From NCBI GenBank assembly GCA_948474755.1, contig CAOLHI010000566.1, positions 186,001-250,000 of the forward strand: a stretch of 64,000 nucleotides of DNA, in the 5' to 3' direction. Below are positions 52,932 through 63,690 of the stretch, piece after piece (the first letter of the stretch is position 1; every line of letters begins with the position of its first letter). The position numbers and the translations under genes are program-made. The notes beneath the pieces were generated by a model that had not been told where the DNA came from, did no database searches, and was given only the letters and a program-made list of their open reading frames with translations. This stretch comes from Ctenosaura bakeri (lineage: Eukaryota; Chordata; Lepidosauria; Squamata; Iguanidae).

Positions 52932-53738
52932 TGAATATTGATATCTTAATTTAAACATTTAAATCTAGAGTTAAGTCTTGGGGGTCCCCAGCAACAAATC
53001 ATATTTACAGGGGATCCTCAGTAAAGGAAAGGTGAAAAACTCCCTGGTCTAACTCATTATAAGGCAGCTTCCCATGTTTCGAGGAAGGGCTCTGAAATGT
53101 CATATTTCAGGATTTCATTTGCCAGAACCTCCCAGCCAGAAACCAAGCTGACTGAAAGGATGGGGAACGGGTTTACAGTACAAGAAAATAATGTTTCCAA
53201 GCTCTATTATGTTCCAAACAACATTTTAGTGAAGCGTTCTCCTTCCTCTCATTTGGCAGCACTGCCTTCTTTGCTTTCAAGCCCTAACCGTTGAACCACA
53301 CTGACTTTCACATGCTTATTCTGCCTGTCAGAAGCAGAGGGTGAAGGTCTCAGAGCTTAAATCTTCTGGAGTATCCATGTGGAATGAGCTACCCCAAAAT
53401 AATCTGTGGCCTCTCACCTGTGTTTATGGAGCTGAGTGATCCAGAGTTATCTTACCTGTAGCATGATGACAGTAGAGGCTGTCTATTTAAGATCAGTTGG
53501 AGTTGCCACACAGGTATATAGCGGGTAGAGCTCATCCTAGCTTGACATGGAGATAATGCCAGAGGAAAGCTTAACCCACTACATTTCTAAATGTCAGACT
53601 ACTGTTAACAGTACAGAAGAAAGGAGGAAAAAACCTAGCCGTCTTGTGATGCTCAGTCTCGCTTTAAAAAAAAACCAAAATTAAATACTGACATTTATTT
53701 GCCGTCACCTTATAACTAGTTTGCAATTTACTAATTTA
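52932..53738. other. Intergenic with a SINE tail
   Basis: TCTAACTCATTATAAGGCAG with CTTCCCATG at 53050-53080 is the 3' end of the second tRNA-derived SINE type. The rest is unassigned. Confidence 0.4.
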
Positions 53739-54124
53739 CTAGTGTATATACCCAGCATTGCCCAGAATTTTATTTTCTCATAGGTAATACATGCTGGAAA
53801 GATTTGAGATCTTGTATCTTTAATTCCCCAAGCTATCTTGTCCAGTATCTGTAACTTTTCCCCATGTTCCCCAATCCAATCTGTATTCAGAGTTATTAAC
53901 ATACAGAGGTTGGGTTCCTAAGGGAAAAACACTGTCCTCCTCCTTGCTGCAAGGCCTTGCCTCCATAGCAACCAGCCTATACAGCGCTCTCTGGCTGAGA
54001 ATTCTAAAGACCCCTCCCTAACCTGCAAACCCCAGGATTCCATAGAATCTTCTTAGGCAACCAATTGTATGATGTTTTCACCTGACACAGACAAACAGAC
54101 AAACTTTGACTTTCATGTATTAGA
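53739..54124 (-). mobile_element. Nonautonomous Helitron, copy 3
   Basis: On the minus strand it starts TCTAATACATGAAAGTCAAA after A and ends ATATACACTAG before T, with the GGGCAATGCTGGG hairpin just upstream. It shares the interior with the copies at 6188 and 14832, including the MITE-derived piece (53985-54048). Confidence 0.88.
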
Positions 54125-54804
54125 TTAATTTATAGGTCAAGTAAGCCTTGTGTAAATGAACATGTAGCTTCCATGGATTGTTTTTTTTCTCTTTTCTTTC
54201 ACCAACCTCCACTTTTCTTACAACTTCCATTTTCGTTCAAATTTACAGATCCATGCTTTACTGGGATGATGTGGCAGGCACATTTGCTGTCCTCATTCCT
54301 ATCAGTTTTGCCACTCCGTGCATGCTCAGTAAGTGATTCTGGTGAAATCTGCTGTTCCCCTTGCCTGTTGTAAGCAGGTACTCACAGCTACAGTAGGACT
54401 GGCAAGGGAATCTCACTCCTTCCCAGTCCCAGCTGGGTTTGTTGTACTGTTTACTATAGATGCTGCTGCAGGCCCAACAGCGAAAGTCTTTTTCTGGACT
54501 TCCTTCACCATTCCCCCCAATGCTGATACTGCTGAAAGACTTCCAGTTAGACAAAGGACGAGGAGGTCAGGGGCTGGGTAGGCATATAAAGCCTTTGTCA
54601 AAAGGAGTTTCTTTTTCAGCAGCTTTGTTAAACTGAGATCACAAAGGGAGATGAAGAAAAGCCATCAATCCTCACTCATATAAAGTGTACATGAGCCACA
54701 GGTAGTTCTGCTGATACCAAATGTGCAGCCCAGATCTTGTAGTGTGCGATTCATACTCGGTTTGGTCCCTGACAGCTTTGATAACTGAAATGATCTTTGT
54801 TGTC
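54125..54804. other. Intergenic, unassigned
   Basis: Frames of 66-98 codons on both strands without family features. Confidence 0.4.
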
Positions 54805-54966
54805 ATTTGTTGTTGTGTGTCTTCAAGTCATTTTTACTTATGGAGACCTCAAGGTAAACCTATCGCAGGGCTGAGAGTATGTGACACGCCCAAGGTCATC
54901 CAGTCGGTTCTCATGCCTGAGTGGGGAATCGAACTCTGATCCCCAAGGTCATCAGGCTGGCTCTCT
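54805..54966 (-). mobile_element. tRNA-derived SINE with ACA tail
   Basis: TTTGTTGTTGTGTGTCTTCA, GAGTATGTGACACGCCCAAG and GGGGAATCGAACTCTGATCC (reverse B-box) to AGGCTGGCTCT. Confidence 0.86.
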
Positions 54967-55087
54967 TAATTAAATGACTAATTAATTAAATGATTTCAAA
55001 TGGGCCCCAAACGAGACTTATCCAGGATTCCAGTCACTAGCAATGCCCTTTTTCGTCGTATTCAGTAGCAGCTGGCAGCTTCCATAT

Positions 55088-55245
55088 CACTGGAGTGGTG
55101 AATCTGCTCCATGTTTTAGTCTGAACTTTGACCAGAGCTGTCCAAAATGCTGAATCTACTTTGATCATAGAGCTTACTACCTTGGATAGCTCCTTACAGT
55201 TCAGGCTAAAATCCAGAGTAGTGTTATTGCTTCACTAGCAGGGAA
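55088..55245. mobile_element. Palindromic MITE, third family
   Basis: GTGGTGAATCTGCTCCATGT, TTTAGTCTGAACTTTG and, inverted, CAGTTCAGGCTAAAATCCAG plus AGTAGTG. Confidence 0.65.
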
Positions 55246-55359
55246 GTCACCAGATGACACTGATTTCATTTCATTTCTCCCTCTCTGCAGTTTCCTGCTC
55301 TCCCTTCCAACAATGGGAAAGTAGCTGGTACCCCCTGCAAATCTCAGTCCTCTTTGGGC

Positions 55360-55470
55360 TATTGTGTGTGTGTGTGCATGCGTGCACTCACAAACACATA
55401 CCTTCAAGTCATCTTTCAACTTATGGTGACCCTATGAATATCATAGGGTTTTCCTAGGTAAGCAATGTTT
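55360..55470 (-). mobile_element. (TG)n run and 5S-SINE tail
   Basis: A (TG)n run near 55362-55376, then CCTTCAAGTCATCTTTCAAC, TTATGGTGACCCTATGAATA and GGGTTTTCCTAGGTAAGCAA: reverse of the 3' part of the 5S-derived SINE. Confidence 0.6.
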
Positions 55471-56339
55471 TAGGCCCCAATATAACCTTAAGGTTCCCCC
55501 CCTCCACTCCATTTTTAAAATATATTTCTGAAATCAGGTTCCCCCAAGCCTCATTATTTCTCCTTCTTGTGCGTAACTAGTGTCATTTTGGCTACATAAG
55601 TAGTGGCATGCAGATAACTGAATTTGCTATTAGAATTTTTAGCAGAGTAAACATCCCATAGTTTTGCAAGCCATTTCAACATTTTTCACTGGAATTTATT
55701 ATTTAGCAAAAATAAACTCAACTTTTTAAGCATTCAATTGGTGCTCACAGAGGGTTGCTACAGTGACAAGAGTAGCATTATTATTTTCAGAGAAAAAAGT
55801 CTACCTACCCCTGTTGCAAAATAATAAAGAGGCAGATGATGTTTCCACCTAATAACATCTAACATTATTTCCCTAAAGCCATGTTTCCCCAATACAATTC
55901 CACCACATGTGGTTAGATTCATCTTTCTTGACTGTGCATAACCAACACAAGTTGCAATTCCATTTTATGTATGGTGCAGTGCAATGCTAAATGCGATATG
56001 CTCAGAGCAGACGTTAAGTTCTGACATTGAGTTCAGCGGCACCTACTCCCACTTAAGTACGATAGGACTGAAGCTTTCTGTAGTTTCCATGGTGCCAGGT
56101 GTTATAGCCATTTAAAAACAATTTTCTCTAATGTTCAGGAAAATAAAGATCTGTTAAGAAAGCAGAAAATGGGAAACAGCTTCAGATCTATCACACTGGG
56201 GGAACTTTCTTACATGTGCAGCACTGGCAAATGCATGTTTACTCAGAACAAAGTATTCCTGAGAAAGTGCAATGGACAATAGAGCTAAATAGGTGCACAT
56301 AAAATTGCAGGCAGGCAGTATAATCCTACCAGATGTTCC
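55471..56339. other. Intergenic, unassigned
   Basis: AT-rich. No exon or named repeat. Confidence 0.45.
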
Positions 56340-56530
56340 CGACCATGAGAAAATTACTTTTTGGATCACAGCACCCAGAATCACCCAGCCAGAATGGTAA
56401 CTAGCAAGAATTGCATGTAAAAGGGATGGTGAATTCACTCTAGGTTTTAGTGTCAACTTAACAGAACCTATCTAGGGTGCAAAACCTCATTCTCCCAAAT
56501 TGGTTCAGTACCCTGGACAGCCTAGCAACA
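56340..56530. mobile_element. Adjacent fourth- and third-family MITE remnants
   Basis: AAAATTACTTTTTGGATCAC plus CCCAGAATCACCCAGCCAGA (fourth family), then GGATGGTGAATTCACTCTAG and GTTTTAGTGTCAAC (third family left arm). Confidence 0.5.
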
Positions 56531-56879
56531 CTGTAGAAAGATAACTGTGGTATAAAAATGATGGTATAAAAAGACATAACAAAACCCCCTTAAAATTCTA
56601 AGTGAATGCTATTGAAATACCAGTGTAGTAGTAAAAGATGTGGGCATCAAAATGACCAAAGAGCTTGGAAGAAAAGCACAAATTTGCCAGGTGCCCAGGA
56701 AAAATCAGTGAAGGGATCCAGCAAACATTACTTGGAAAGGAGTCTCAAAGTTTAGAAAAGGATCTTTCTGATAAGTAGGTGAACCTGAGACAGAAAGCTG
56801 TGAACAAAGTAAGCGTTGGAAACTTAAGTATTATTGCTGTCATCAGCATCATCTGCATCATCTTCATGGGCAGCAACAA

Positions 56880-57112
56880 TATTTGCACAGTGCTTCCTAG
56901 TGCCCTCGGATGCTTCTCATGTATGATCTGTTTGGAACTTTGCCACAATCCTGTAAGCACAGTTAGAATTATTCCCACCCATGTTGCAGATGGGAAGATG
57001 GAAAGCTGAATGAGAACAGCTTGCCAAAGACTGCCTAAGGAATTCACAGGATTCAAACCAGGGATCTATTGATTTGCATTTCACTCTCTCAGCTACGCCA
57101 GAGCTGTTAATT
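56880..57112 (-). mobile_element. MIR-like (CORE) SINE, ancient
   Basis: ATTCCCACCCATGTTGCAGA plus TGGGAAGATGGAAAGC, GCTTGCCAAAGACTGCCTAA and ATTCAAACCAGGGATCTATT (B-box region), then TCTCTCAGCTACGCCA. The order of the MIR core and tRNA-like part in reverse. Highly diverged. Confidence 0.6.
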
Positions 57113-57659
57113 TGGCTAAGTTTTAACAATGGCATCAAGTGTGATTATTATCACCGTGCTGTTCTGTTTCTGTTCGTAAACAGGCTTTGTTCTGAAAATC
57201 AGTAACATCACCACTGTCATCACAGTCATCATGATCCTCATCATCATCATTTATCCCCCAAGATTTTAGGGAGAGCTAGATTTTTCTCCCATTGTCTCTC
57301 CCAAAATGAGAAAGCATCTCTGATCACTCTGCTGGGATGGCTGCTTCCTGATTATATAGTTGCTGAGCAACAATAGATAGCACTTGGTAGCTCCCCTCTT
57401 CTGGTTCCACAATCGATATCCAAGCGATGCACCTATAGAAAGGTTTATGAGTAGGAGATGCTTTTACCTTTCTGGCAATGACTGTATTGCCACCAGCATC
57501 ATGTCTTCCCTTTGTCTAAAGAAACACTCTCCAATGGGGTAAAAGACCAACAAGATCCATTCCCCTGCTCCCCACCTGGCCAAGCCCTTCATGTACACGA
57601 GTGCCAGGTTTGTTACATTTAATCTTATTTTTAAAATTTCTGTTCTCACAATTCTATTT
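57113..57659. other. Intergenic, unassigned
   Basis: A (CATCAT)n stretch near 57219-57252; nothing else recognised. Confidence 0.45.
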
Positions 57660-58248
57660 GGTTGCATCAATAGGAGTATGGTGTCTAGTTTGACAGAGGT
57701 AATGGTACCTTCCTATTCTGCATTGGCTAGACCTCATCTGGAATCCTGTGTCCAGTTCTGGGCACCTCAATTCAAGAAGGATATTGACAAACTGGAGCGT
57801 GTCCAGAGGAGGGAACCAAAATGTTGAAGAGTCTGGAAGCCATGTCCTGTGAGGAACGGCTTAGGGAACTGGGAATGTTTAGTCTACAGAAGAGAAAGTT
57901 AAGAGGGGACACAGTAGCCATGTTTAAATATTTGAAGGGATGTCAGGTCAAGGAGGGAGCGGGCTTGTTTTCTGCTGCTCCAGAGACTAGGGTAAGGAGC
58001 AATGAATTCAAGTTGCAGGAAAGGAGATTCCACTTGAACCTCAGGAAGAACTTCCTGATGGTCAGAGCTGTTGGGCAGTGGAATAAGCTACCTGGGAATG
58101 TGGTGGAGTCTCCTTCTTTGGAGGTTTTTAAGCAGAGGCTGGATGACCATTTGTTGGGAATGCTTTGATGTGTGTTCTTGCATAGCAGGGGGTTGGACTG
58201 GATGGCTCCTGGGTTCTCTTCCAAATCTATGATTCTATGATTCTATGA
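57660..58248 (+). mobile_element. CR1 LINE 3' fragment with an open C-terminal frame
   Basis: Starts near CCTCATCTGGAATCCTGTGT and CAGTTCTGGGCACCTCAATT. A frameshift near 57813 separates the upstream piece from 115 open codons (57821-58168). That frame has CEERLRELGMFSLQKRKLRG, VAMFKYLKG and HLNLRKNFLMV with WNKLPGNVVESPSLEVFKQR, the CR1 ORF2 C-terminus. Then GGGGGTTGGACTGGATGGCT and CTATGATTCTATGATTCTAT. The best preserved LINE here. Confidence 0.92.
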
Positions 58249-58439
58249 ATTCACCACCCTAGGCTCTTTGTGAGGAAGTCTAGGATAAAGACAGACAGAC
58301 AGACAGATATTATCTCTATGGATAATGATCTATAGATTTATATCACCAAGCTCGTTTTATATTTCATTTTGTAATTGTGTTGTGTTGTGTTACTTTTTAC
58401 TGCTGTTTGCTGTCCTGTGTGGCATGTAAAAACTAGAAG

Positions 58440-58640
58440 GGTGGGATAGAAAGTTTTCACAGAATCATAGAATCTTAGAGATGGAAGGGACCAGAAGGGC
58501 CATCTAATCCAACCCCCTGTTAAGTAGGAATTCATAAGTGAAGGACCTCTGAAAGACACCCATCCAACCTGTGTTTAAAGACCTCCAAAGATGGAGACTC
58601 TATCTCCTGAAAGGCAGTCTTTTCCACTGACAAACAGCTC
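58440..58640 (-). mobile_element. CR1 LINE 3' end
   Basis: CACAGAATCATAGAATCTTA, GATGGAAGGGACCAGAAGGG, CATCTAATCCAACCCCCTGT and CTCCAAAGATGGAGACTCTA. Confidence 0.88.
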
Positions 58641-58716
58641 TTTCAGTAACCAAGTTGTTTTTAATGTTTCGATGGCATCTCTTTTCTTGTAATTTGAGTC
58701 ATTGGTTTGCATTTAA

Positions 58717-59064
58717 GGCCGTTTCCCTACTACACTGTTATAGTGCTATTATTCCACTTTCAACATCCTATGGAATTCTAGGGTTTGCAATTTAGGGAGA
58801 GACATTTAGAATTGAGCCTCAGTAAACTACAAACTCCAGACAGTGGCGGAGCTTGGATTTGGGGGGGGGCACAGCACAGGGAGGCAGGGCCACTGTGTGT
58901 GAGGCGTGGCCAGGTCTCATGGGGGCATGGCTACAGGCCAAGATGCCCCCAAAACATTGCCACTCGAGGTGATCCATGCCCATCATGCCCTGTTCTCTAT
59001 GCAACTGGTGCCAGAATTCCACAGCGGAATAATCGTACTATAACAGAGTGGTGCAGAAATGGCC
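58717..59064. mobile_element. Harbinger-type MITE split by a hAT element
   Basis: Left part 58717-58840 (GGCCGTTTCCCTACTACACT...) and right part 59008-59064 (AATAATCGTACTATAACAGA...GCAGAAATGGCC). Flanks TAA and CTA. The insertion lies in the right arm. Confidence 0.84.
58841..59007 (+). mobile_element. 167-bp hAT element with GC-rich interior
   Basis: CAGTGGCGGAGCTTGGATTT to TTCTCTATGCAACTG; 8-bp flanks ACTCCAGA and GTGCCAGA (last five identical). It contains GAGGCGTGGCCAGG and GGGGGCATGGC units like the element at 46905. Confidence 0.75.
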
Positions 59065-59202
59065 CTAGTCTCTGTAGCAGCAGAGAACAAGCTGGCTCCA
59101 TCTCCAACATGACATCCCTTCAGATATTTAAAGGTAGCTATCATGTCACCTCTCAGTTTTCTTTTCTCCAGGCTAACCATACCCAGCACTCTCATTCCTC
59201 CT
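59065..59202 (-). mobile_element. CR1 LINE ORF2 fragment
   Basis: The minus strand reads MRVLGMVSLEKRKLRGDMIA, TFKYLKGCHVGDGASLFSAA: the CR1 ORF2 C-terminal region, another subfamily than 57660. Confidence 0.87.
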
Positions 59203-59247
59203 AAGACTTGACTTGAGACTTGGAGTAAAAGACTTAATTACATCACT
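59203..59247. mobile_element. Right-end relic of the 901-bp hAT family
   Basis: AGACTTGACTTGAGACTTGG, AGTAAAAGACTTAATTACATCACTG equals the right end of the element at 26932-27832. Confidence 0.75.
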
Positions 59248-60322
59248 GGCTCTCTCTAACCACAGCTAAAACTGGCTGCTGGAGGAGAATAGATCATGCT
59301 TTCAGAAACTTGAATCAATCACTTCCAAGGGTTTTTAGAATTAGGTCCAGGGCCACATGAGAGCACATGGAGGGCCACACGCAGCCCACATTTGATGTAA
59401 AAGATCAAAGGCTACAGCCCTATGCTCACTTGTCTCAGCATGGTCCTCATAAAGTCAGTGGAGCAAACTATGGAGTAAACAGCATTCTAGAGGACTGTGT
59501 TGTAAGAGAGAGACTGAAATGTAGCCTACTGTTTGTTCATTGCCAACCAATAGAATCAGCATTCAGTTAACCCTACGCTGGTGATGAACTGCTTTGCATC
59601 TCCCGTCAGAGATGCTTTGTCAAGACACTGACGGAGCCTTGGTGAAAAATACACAACTGTCCCAAACTAGGAGCATTTTCAACGAGCTCTCTCCGATCAC
59701 TCCCTGCTTTAAAGCGAACAGTGAAGGTTATTTTGTCATAATGGGCGTCTCCAGAACCTTGGCTTCATTGTCAATTCTTCTCTGGTTTTTAAATTGCTGT
59801 TTTCATTAAATAAACCTGTCATATAACACTATTTTAAATGTTTAGATTGCCTTATATGTTCTAGATCCTATAGTTTCACTTATGCTGTAAGGTGGGATAG
59901 ATGTGGGTTTGCCAGAATCATTGATTTAAAAACAATCTGAGTAGATCTCCTGGAAGAGGCTGATCTTTATTGCTGTTTGAACTTCAGAAAGTGCATCCAG
60001 ATGACAAATTTCCTCCGGCAGGTCATTCCAAAAGAAGTGATTTTTTTTCCAAGCTCCGATCAGAATGTCTAGGAGGAAGGGATATGGCTGCTCATGGCTC
60101 TCACAAAATCTCTCCTTTGCAGAAGAAGCTGGAGATAATTGGGATCTTGGTGGAACACACTGCCAAAGTAAGCCAGCATGACCTCTGTTACAGGACAGCC
60201 ATTTGACCAAGAGGAAATTCCTTATTCTACATAACCATTAAAGGTACAGGAGCCCTCTCTAGTTTTCTGTCTGGTTAGCCTGCTCCCATATTTTTATCAG
60301 ACAAGCCTGTGAGGGTGACAAA
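59248..60322. other. Intergenic, unassigned
   Basis: A 94-codon minus frame (59926-60210) with WNDLPEEICHLDALSE resembles a LINE C-terminus in style but I cannot place it. Confidence 0.35.
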
Positions 60323-60516
60323 GGGCATTTCCACCCTATGCTGTTCTAGTGCTATTATTCCCCTTCCAACATCCTCTGGGGTTTGTAGTTTTCTGAGGCC
60401 AAAGAGGTTGCTGGATGAGAATTCTGAATGCCCCTCCATAAACTTCAGATCACAGGATTCCATTGGGTGTTGAAAGTAGAATAACAGCACTATAACAGTG
60501 TAATGCAGAAAGGTCC
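60323..60516. mobile_element. Harbinger-type MITE, complete
   Basis: 194 bp, long-loop form, AAA duplication (60320-60322, 60517-60519). Confidence 0.84.
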
Positions 60517-60859
60517 AAAGAGAAAGACCTTCCCTGAAGAACATAAGATTCAGGCATGCATAGACACATATACAGTTTTCGAGGCCATGCTTTTGGTCTG
60601 AGATTCTTCCTACCCACCCAAGGACCAGAGAAGGTGGTCCAGGCTCTGAGATCTCAGATCTCTTTCCCTTGAGTGCAGCTTCCACTGCCATCTTGTCCAT
60701 TTAGGTGGGGCAGATCTCAGCAGACAGCACTCTTTGGCTCCAAGCCTGTGCCAGTATAGTAGTTAACTATGCGCCTATGTGGGAAAATGAATTGACTAGC
60801 ACTCATGGACAGATAGGAGCATGTACCAAGCTGGTATTACCAAAGTCAGAATCATCCAG

Positions 60860-61270
60860 GCCAGCGTATATTCGATTTCTATGTGTGGTTGTGAAAGACA
60901 GACAGTGAAGAAAGCTGAAAAGGAAAAAAATCTACTCATTTGAAATGCAGTGCTGGAGAAGAGTTCTACAGATACCCTGGGCTGCTAAAAAGACAAAGAA
61001 ATGGATCTTAGAGCAAATCAAGCCTGAAATCTCCCTAGAAGCCAAGACGACTAGAAGGACATACTTTGGATATACCATGAGATGCTGTGATTTACTGGAA
61101 AAGACAATAATGCTTGGTAAAGTGGAAGGCAGTAGGAAAAGAGGGAGGCCACAGCACATTAGGTGGACAAGCCTGTGAGGGTGATCCAAAGCCTGCGAAC
61201 GTGATCCATCCAAGGAAGCCACAGGTGCCCTGAATCTGCAAGACCTGAGCAGGGTAGTGGATGACCAGGG
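60860..61270 (+). mobile_element. Bov-B LINE C-terminal fragment
   Basis: A 78-codon frame (60945-61178) reads MQCWRRVLQIPWAAKKTKKW, ILEQIKPEISLEAK and LLEKTIMLGKVEGSRKRGRP, the C-terminal part of RTE/Bov-B ORF2. A further tail piece (AAGTCAAAATCAACTTGGAG, GCAAATAACAGCAAC) lies at 61424-61460 after about 150 bp of other sequence. Confidence 0.88.
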
Positions 61271-61506
61271 ATCTTGGAAGTCTCCCATTCACAGGAAGGA
61301 GGAAGGGAAGGGGAGGGAAAAAAGGGAATGTGGCAGCACCTTTAAGACCAACTGTTTCTTGTTTTGGCATGAGCTTTTGGGGATATAAACCTGCTTCTTC
61401 AGATGCCTTCATAGAATTGCCAAAAGTCAAAATCAACTTGGAGGCAAATAACAGCAACCAAAGCAGAGGGTGACAAGCATATATGAGACGGGGTTGGGGA
61501 AACATG

Positions 61507-61708
61507 GGCCATTTTTGCCCTACACTGTTATAGTACTATTATTCCACTTTCCACACCCTGTGGAATTCTGGGGTTTGTAGTTTCCTGAGGTCAAAGAGCT
61601 CTCTGGTTGAGAATTCTACCTGCCCCTCTCTAAACTGCAAATCCCAGGATTCCACAGGATGTTGAAAGTGGAATAATAGCACTATAACAGTAGAGTGCAG
61701 AAATGGCC
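61507..61708. mobile_element. Harbinger-type MITE, complete
   Basis: 202 bp, long-loop form, perfect ATG duplication (61504-61506, 61709-61711), ends GGCCATTTTTGCC and GCAGAAATGGCC. Confidence 0.89.
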
Positions 61709-62379
61709 ATGGACCTTCCAGAGCTTTATGTCTACAGTTCCCTTCATTTCCACCCAGCATAACTGATAGTAAATGACTGTGAGAGCTGGAAACATCCCTA
61801 CCTCTGTGTGGATGAATGGATGGAAGCCTGGATAGATGCATACATGCAGTAAGAGAATGAACAGGCAGGGTGATCTTTGCTCTCCGAAGGCATCCTGTGA
61901 AATAGGGCAGCAGGAAGGGGAATGTGAGCGTGTCTATTTCTTAAGAACCTATATCCATTATTTTTTAATTCCCTTCCAATTAAGCTTTATTAAACTTTAA
62001 CTTGCTAAATATTTCATCCTCTATTGCAGTAATAAACCGTTGCTGACTCTGGTAATATTTGCCAGAGTTTAATATCCTGTTTAACAGTCTTACATTGTTG
62101 GCCCGTTTTTAAAAAATAAAATAAAAATTAAGAAGTAAGACCCAGCTCCTTTCATAGGGCCCAAATGGTTGAACTGGCTTATCCCATTAGCCCTGACTCT
62201 AGTGTTCAAATCTCATCTTTTTGACTCTGACACGGTTTGGGGATGTGGACAAGTGGAGCTGGGGAGGGGATCCATTTTTAATTTAGTTTCTAAAATGGGA
62301 ATAGGAATTATACCCAAATGCAGGAAATACAGGGCAAAAAAAGAATCTCTAAGGAAATATTTTGTCTAAACTTGAGTGA
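61709..62379. other. Intergenic, unassigned
   Basis: AT-rich from 61950 to 62130. Nothing recognised. Confidence 0.45.
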
Positions 62380-62890
62380 GGAGGTGGGTAGGACTGCCAG
62401 ATCTCTGGGCCTGGTCCCCCCTTTCAGTCCACACGGTAGGGGAGGGAATCTCAGAGTGAGAGGATTGCCTTGAAAAATGTGTCTTTATATATTTCCCAGA
62501 CCTTTCAACATTTCACAGACGGAAATCAGGATATACATGGCCAAGTAACAGCAGAGTGTGATGAAGATGGCAAAAGAACACACAAGCTAGAAGAGGCTGC
62601 AACAGTCTGCTTTTGCCTTAGCCTACTGGAAAGAGTAAGATTCTTCCCCCTCATCTCCTGTCCCCTCCCCTTCTGAGTTTAGTGCAAACTTCTTTTGTCC
62701 TTCAAACTCACTTTGCAATAGTTTGCTGCAAATGGCAGTTTGAAGCCACTGAAAGAAGCTGAGGACAAATGTGAACAGTGGGACGAAGAAAGAGAGACCG
62801 GGCCATTTTGAAAGCTGCTGAGAAAGTGGGACAGCAGAGGATTAATCGGTACCATCCCCGCCAATCCAGGACACTTGGAGGGTGTGTGTC
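62380..62890 (+). repeat. Unclassified repeat U1, longest copy
   Basis: GGACTGCCAGATCTCTGGGC, GAGGATTGCCTTGAAAAATG, AGTGTGATGAAGATGGCAAA, TGCAACAGTCTGCTTTTGCC, CCGGGCCATTTTGAAAGCTG and CCAATCCAGGACACTTGGAG. It defines the order of the family. Confidence 0.55.
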
Positions 62891-62894
62891 CCTC

Positions 62895-63053
62895 ATTTGC
62901 TTTTGATGGTATTTTTGATATGAATGGCATACTTTAGGCTAATGTGGTTGATGCTTAATGTACCATGCTTAATGACATAACCAGGTATCACTCCTTGTAA
63001 CATCAGTCTTGAAATGTCATCAGTACCCACACTCTCTGAAATCACAAGTACCT
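62895..63053 (+). repeat. Unclassified repeat U2
   Basis: TTTTTGATATGAATGGCATA, CTAATGTGGTTGATGCTTAA and TGCTTAATGACATAACCAGG; adjacent to U1 here, so U1 and U2 may be parts of one element. Confidence 0.45.
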
Positions 63054-63254
63054 GACCATTCCCACACCACACTGTTGTAGTGCTATTATTCCACTTCCAA
63101 CATCCTGTAGAATTTTGGAGTTTGTAATCTACTGAAGCCAAAGAGCTCTCTGACTGTGAATTCTAAATGCCCCTTGCTAAACTACAAACCCTAGGATTCC
63201 ACAGGGTGTTGAAAGTGGAATAATAGCACTATAACAGTGTAGTGCAGAAAGGCC
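63054..63254. mobile_element. Harbinger-type MITE, complete
   Basis: 201 bp, long-loop form, GACCATTCCCACACCACACT to TAGTGCAGAAAGGCC; no clear duplication. Confidence 0.84.
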
Positions 63255-63690
63255 AATGGTGTCCCTTTCAAAAGAGCTTCTGGATAAATCAAGAGAGGGT
63301 GATTCTTACTAGATCATCTAGAACAGAATAATGTTATCTATATTATTATTTAGCTGGCTTAATATTTAGACGTCTTACTGGGTACTGTATGCTTTTGTAT
63401 CAAATGTGATTTTTTAATCTGAGGATTTCACAGTCTATTGACTGCAGATAAATACAATTGATTGATTGACTGATAGACACAAGAACCTCTGGGTAAATTG
63501 AGAGAGAAAGAGAGAATGCGAGAGAGAGAGACAGAAACAGAGAGAGACAGGGAGACAAAGAGAAATAAGATTCCTCCCACCTCCCTGTTTTAAAAACCTA
63601 GAAACCTGCATCAGAGAGACGGCACATCATCGTGTGTTGTCAATCTCTAGGATTTAGGGGTCGAGAGGAATGGGGGATGGAGAATAAGCT
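63255..63690. other. Intergenic with simple repeats
   Basis: ATTG-type units near 63458-63470 and a GAGA-rich tract at 63500-63570. Confidence 0.6.

Noticed and set aside
57821..58168. 115-codon frame as a host gene
   Set aside because: It is the CR1 ORF2 C-terminus followed directly by the CR1 3' end with its octamer repeats.
59926..60210. 94-codon minus frame with LINE-like ending
   Set aside because: One short phrase resembles a LINE C-terminus, but no 3' end or neighbouring motif supports it.
575..61708. 5-bp target duplications (CCTAG, CATGG, CTAGG) suggesting Transib
   Set aside because: The outer C and G are constant in every case, so they belong to the inverted repeat; the variable part is 3 bp, which fits PIF/Harbinger.
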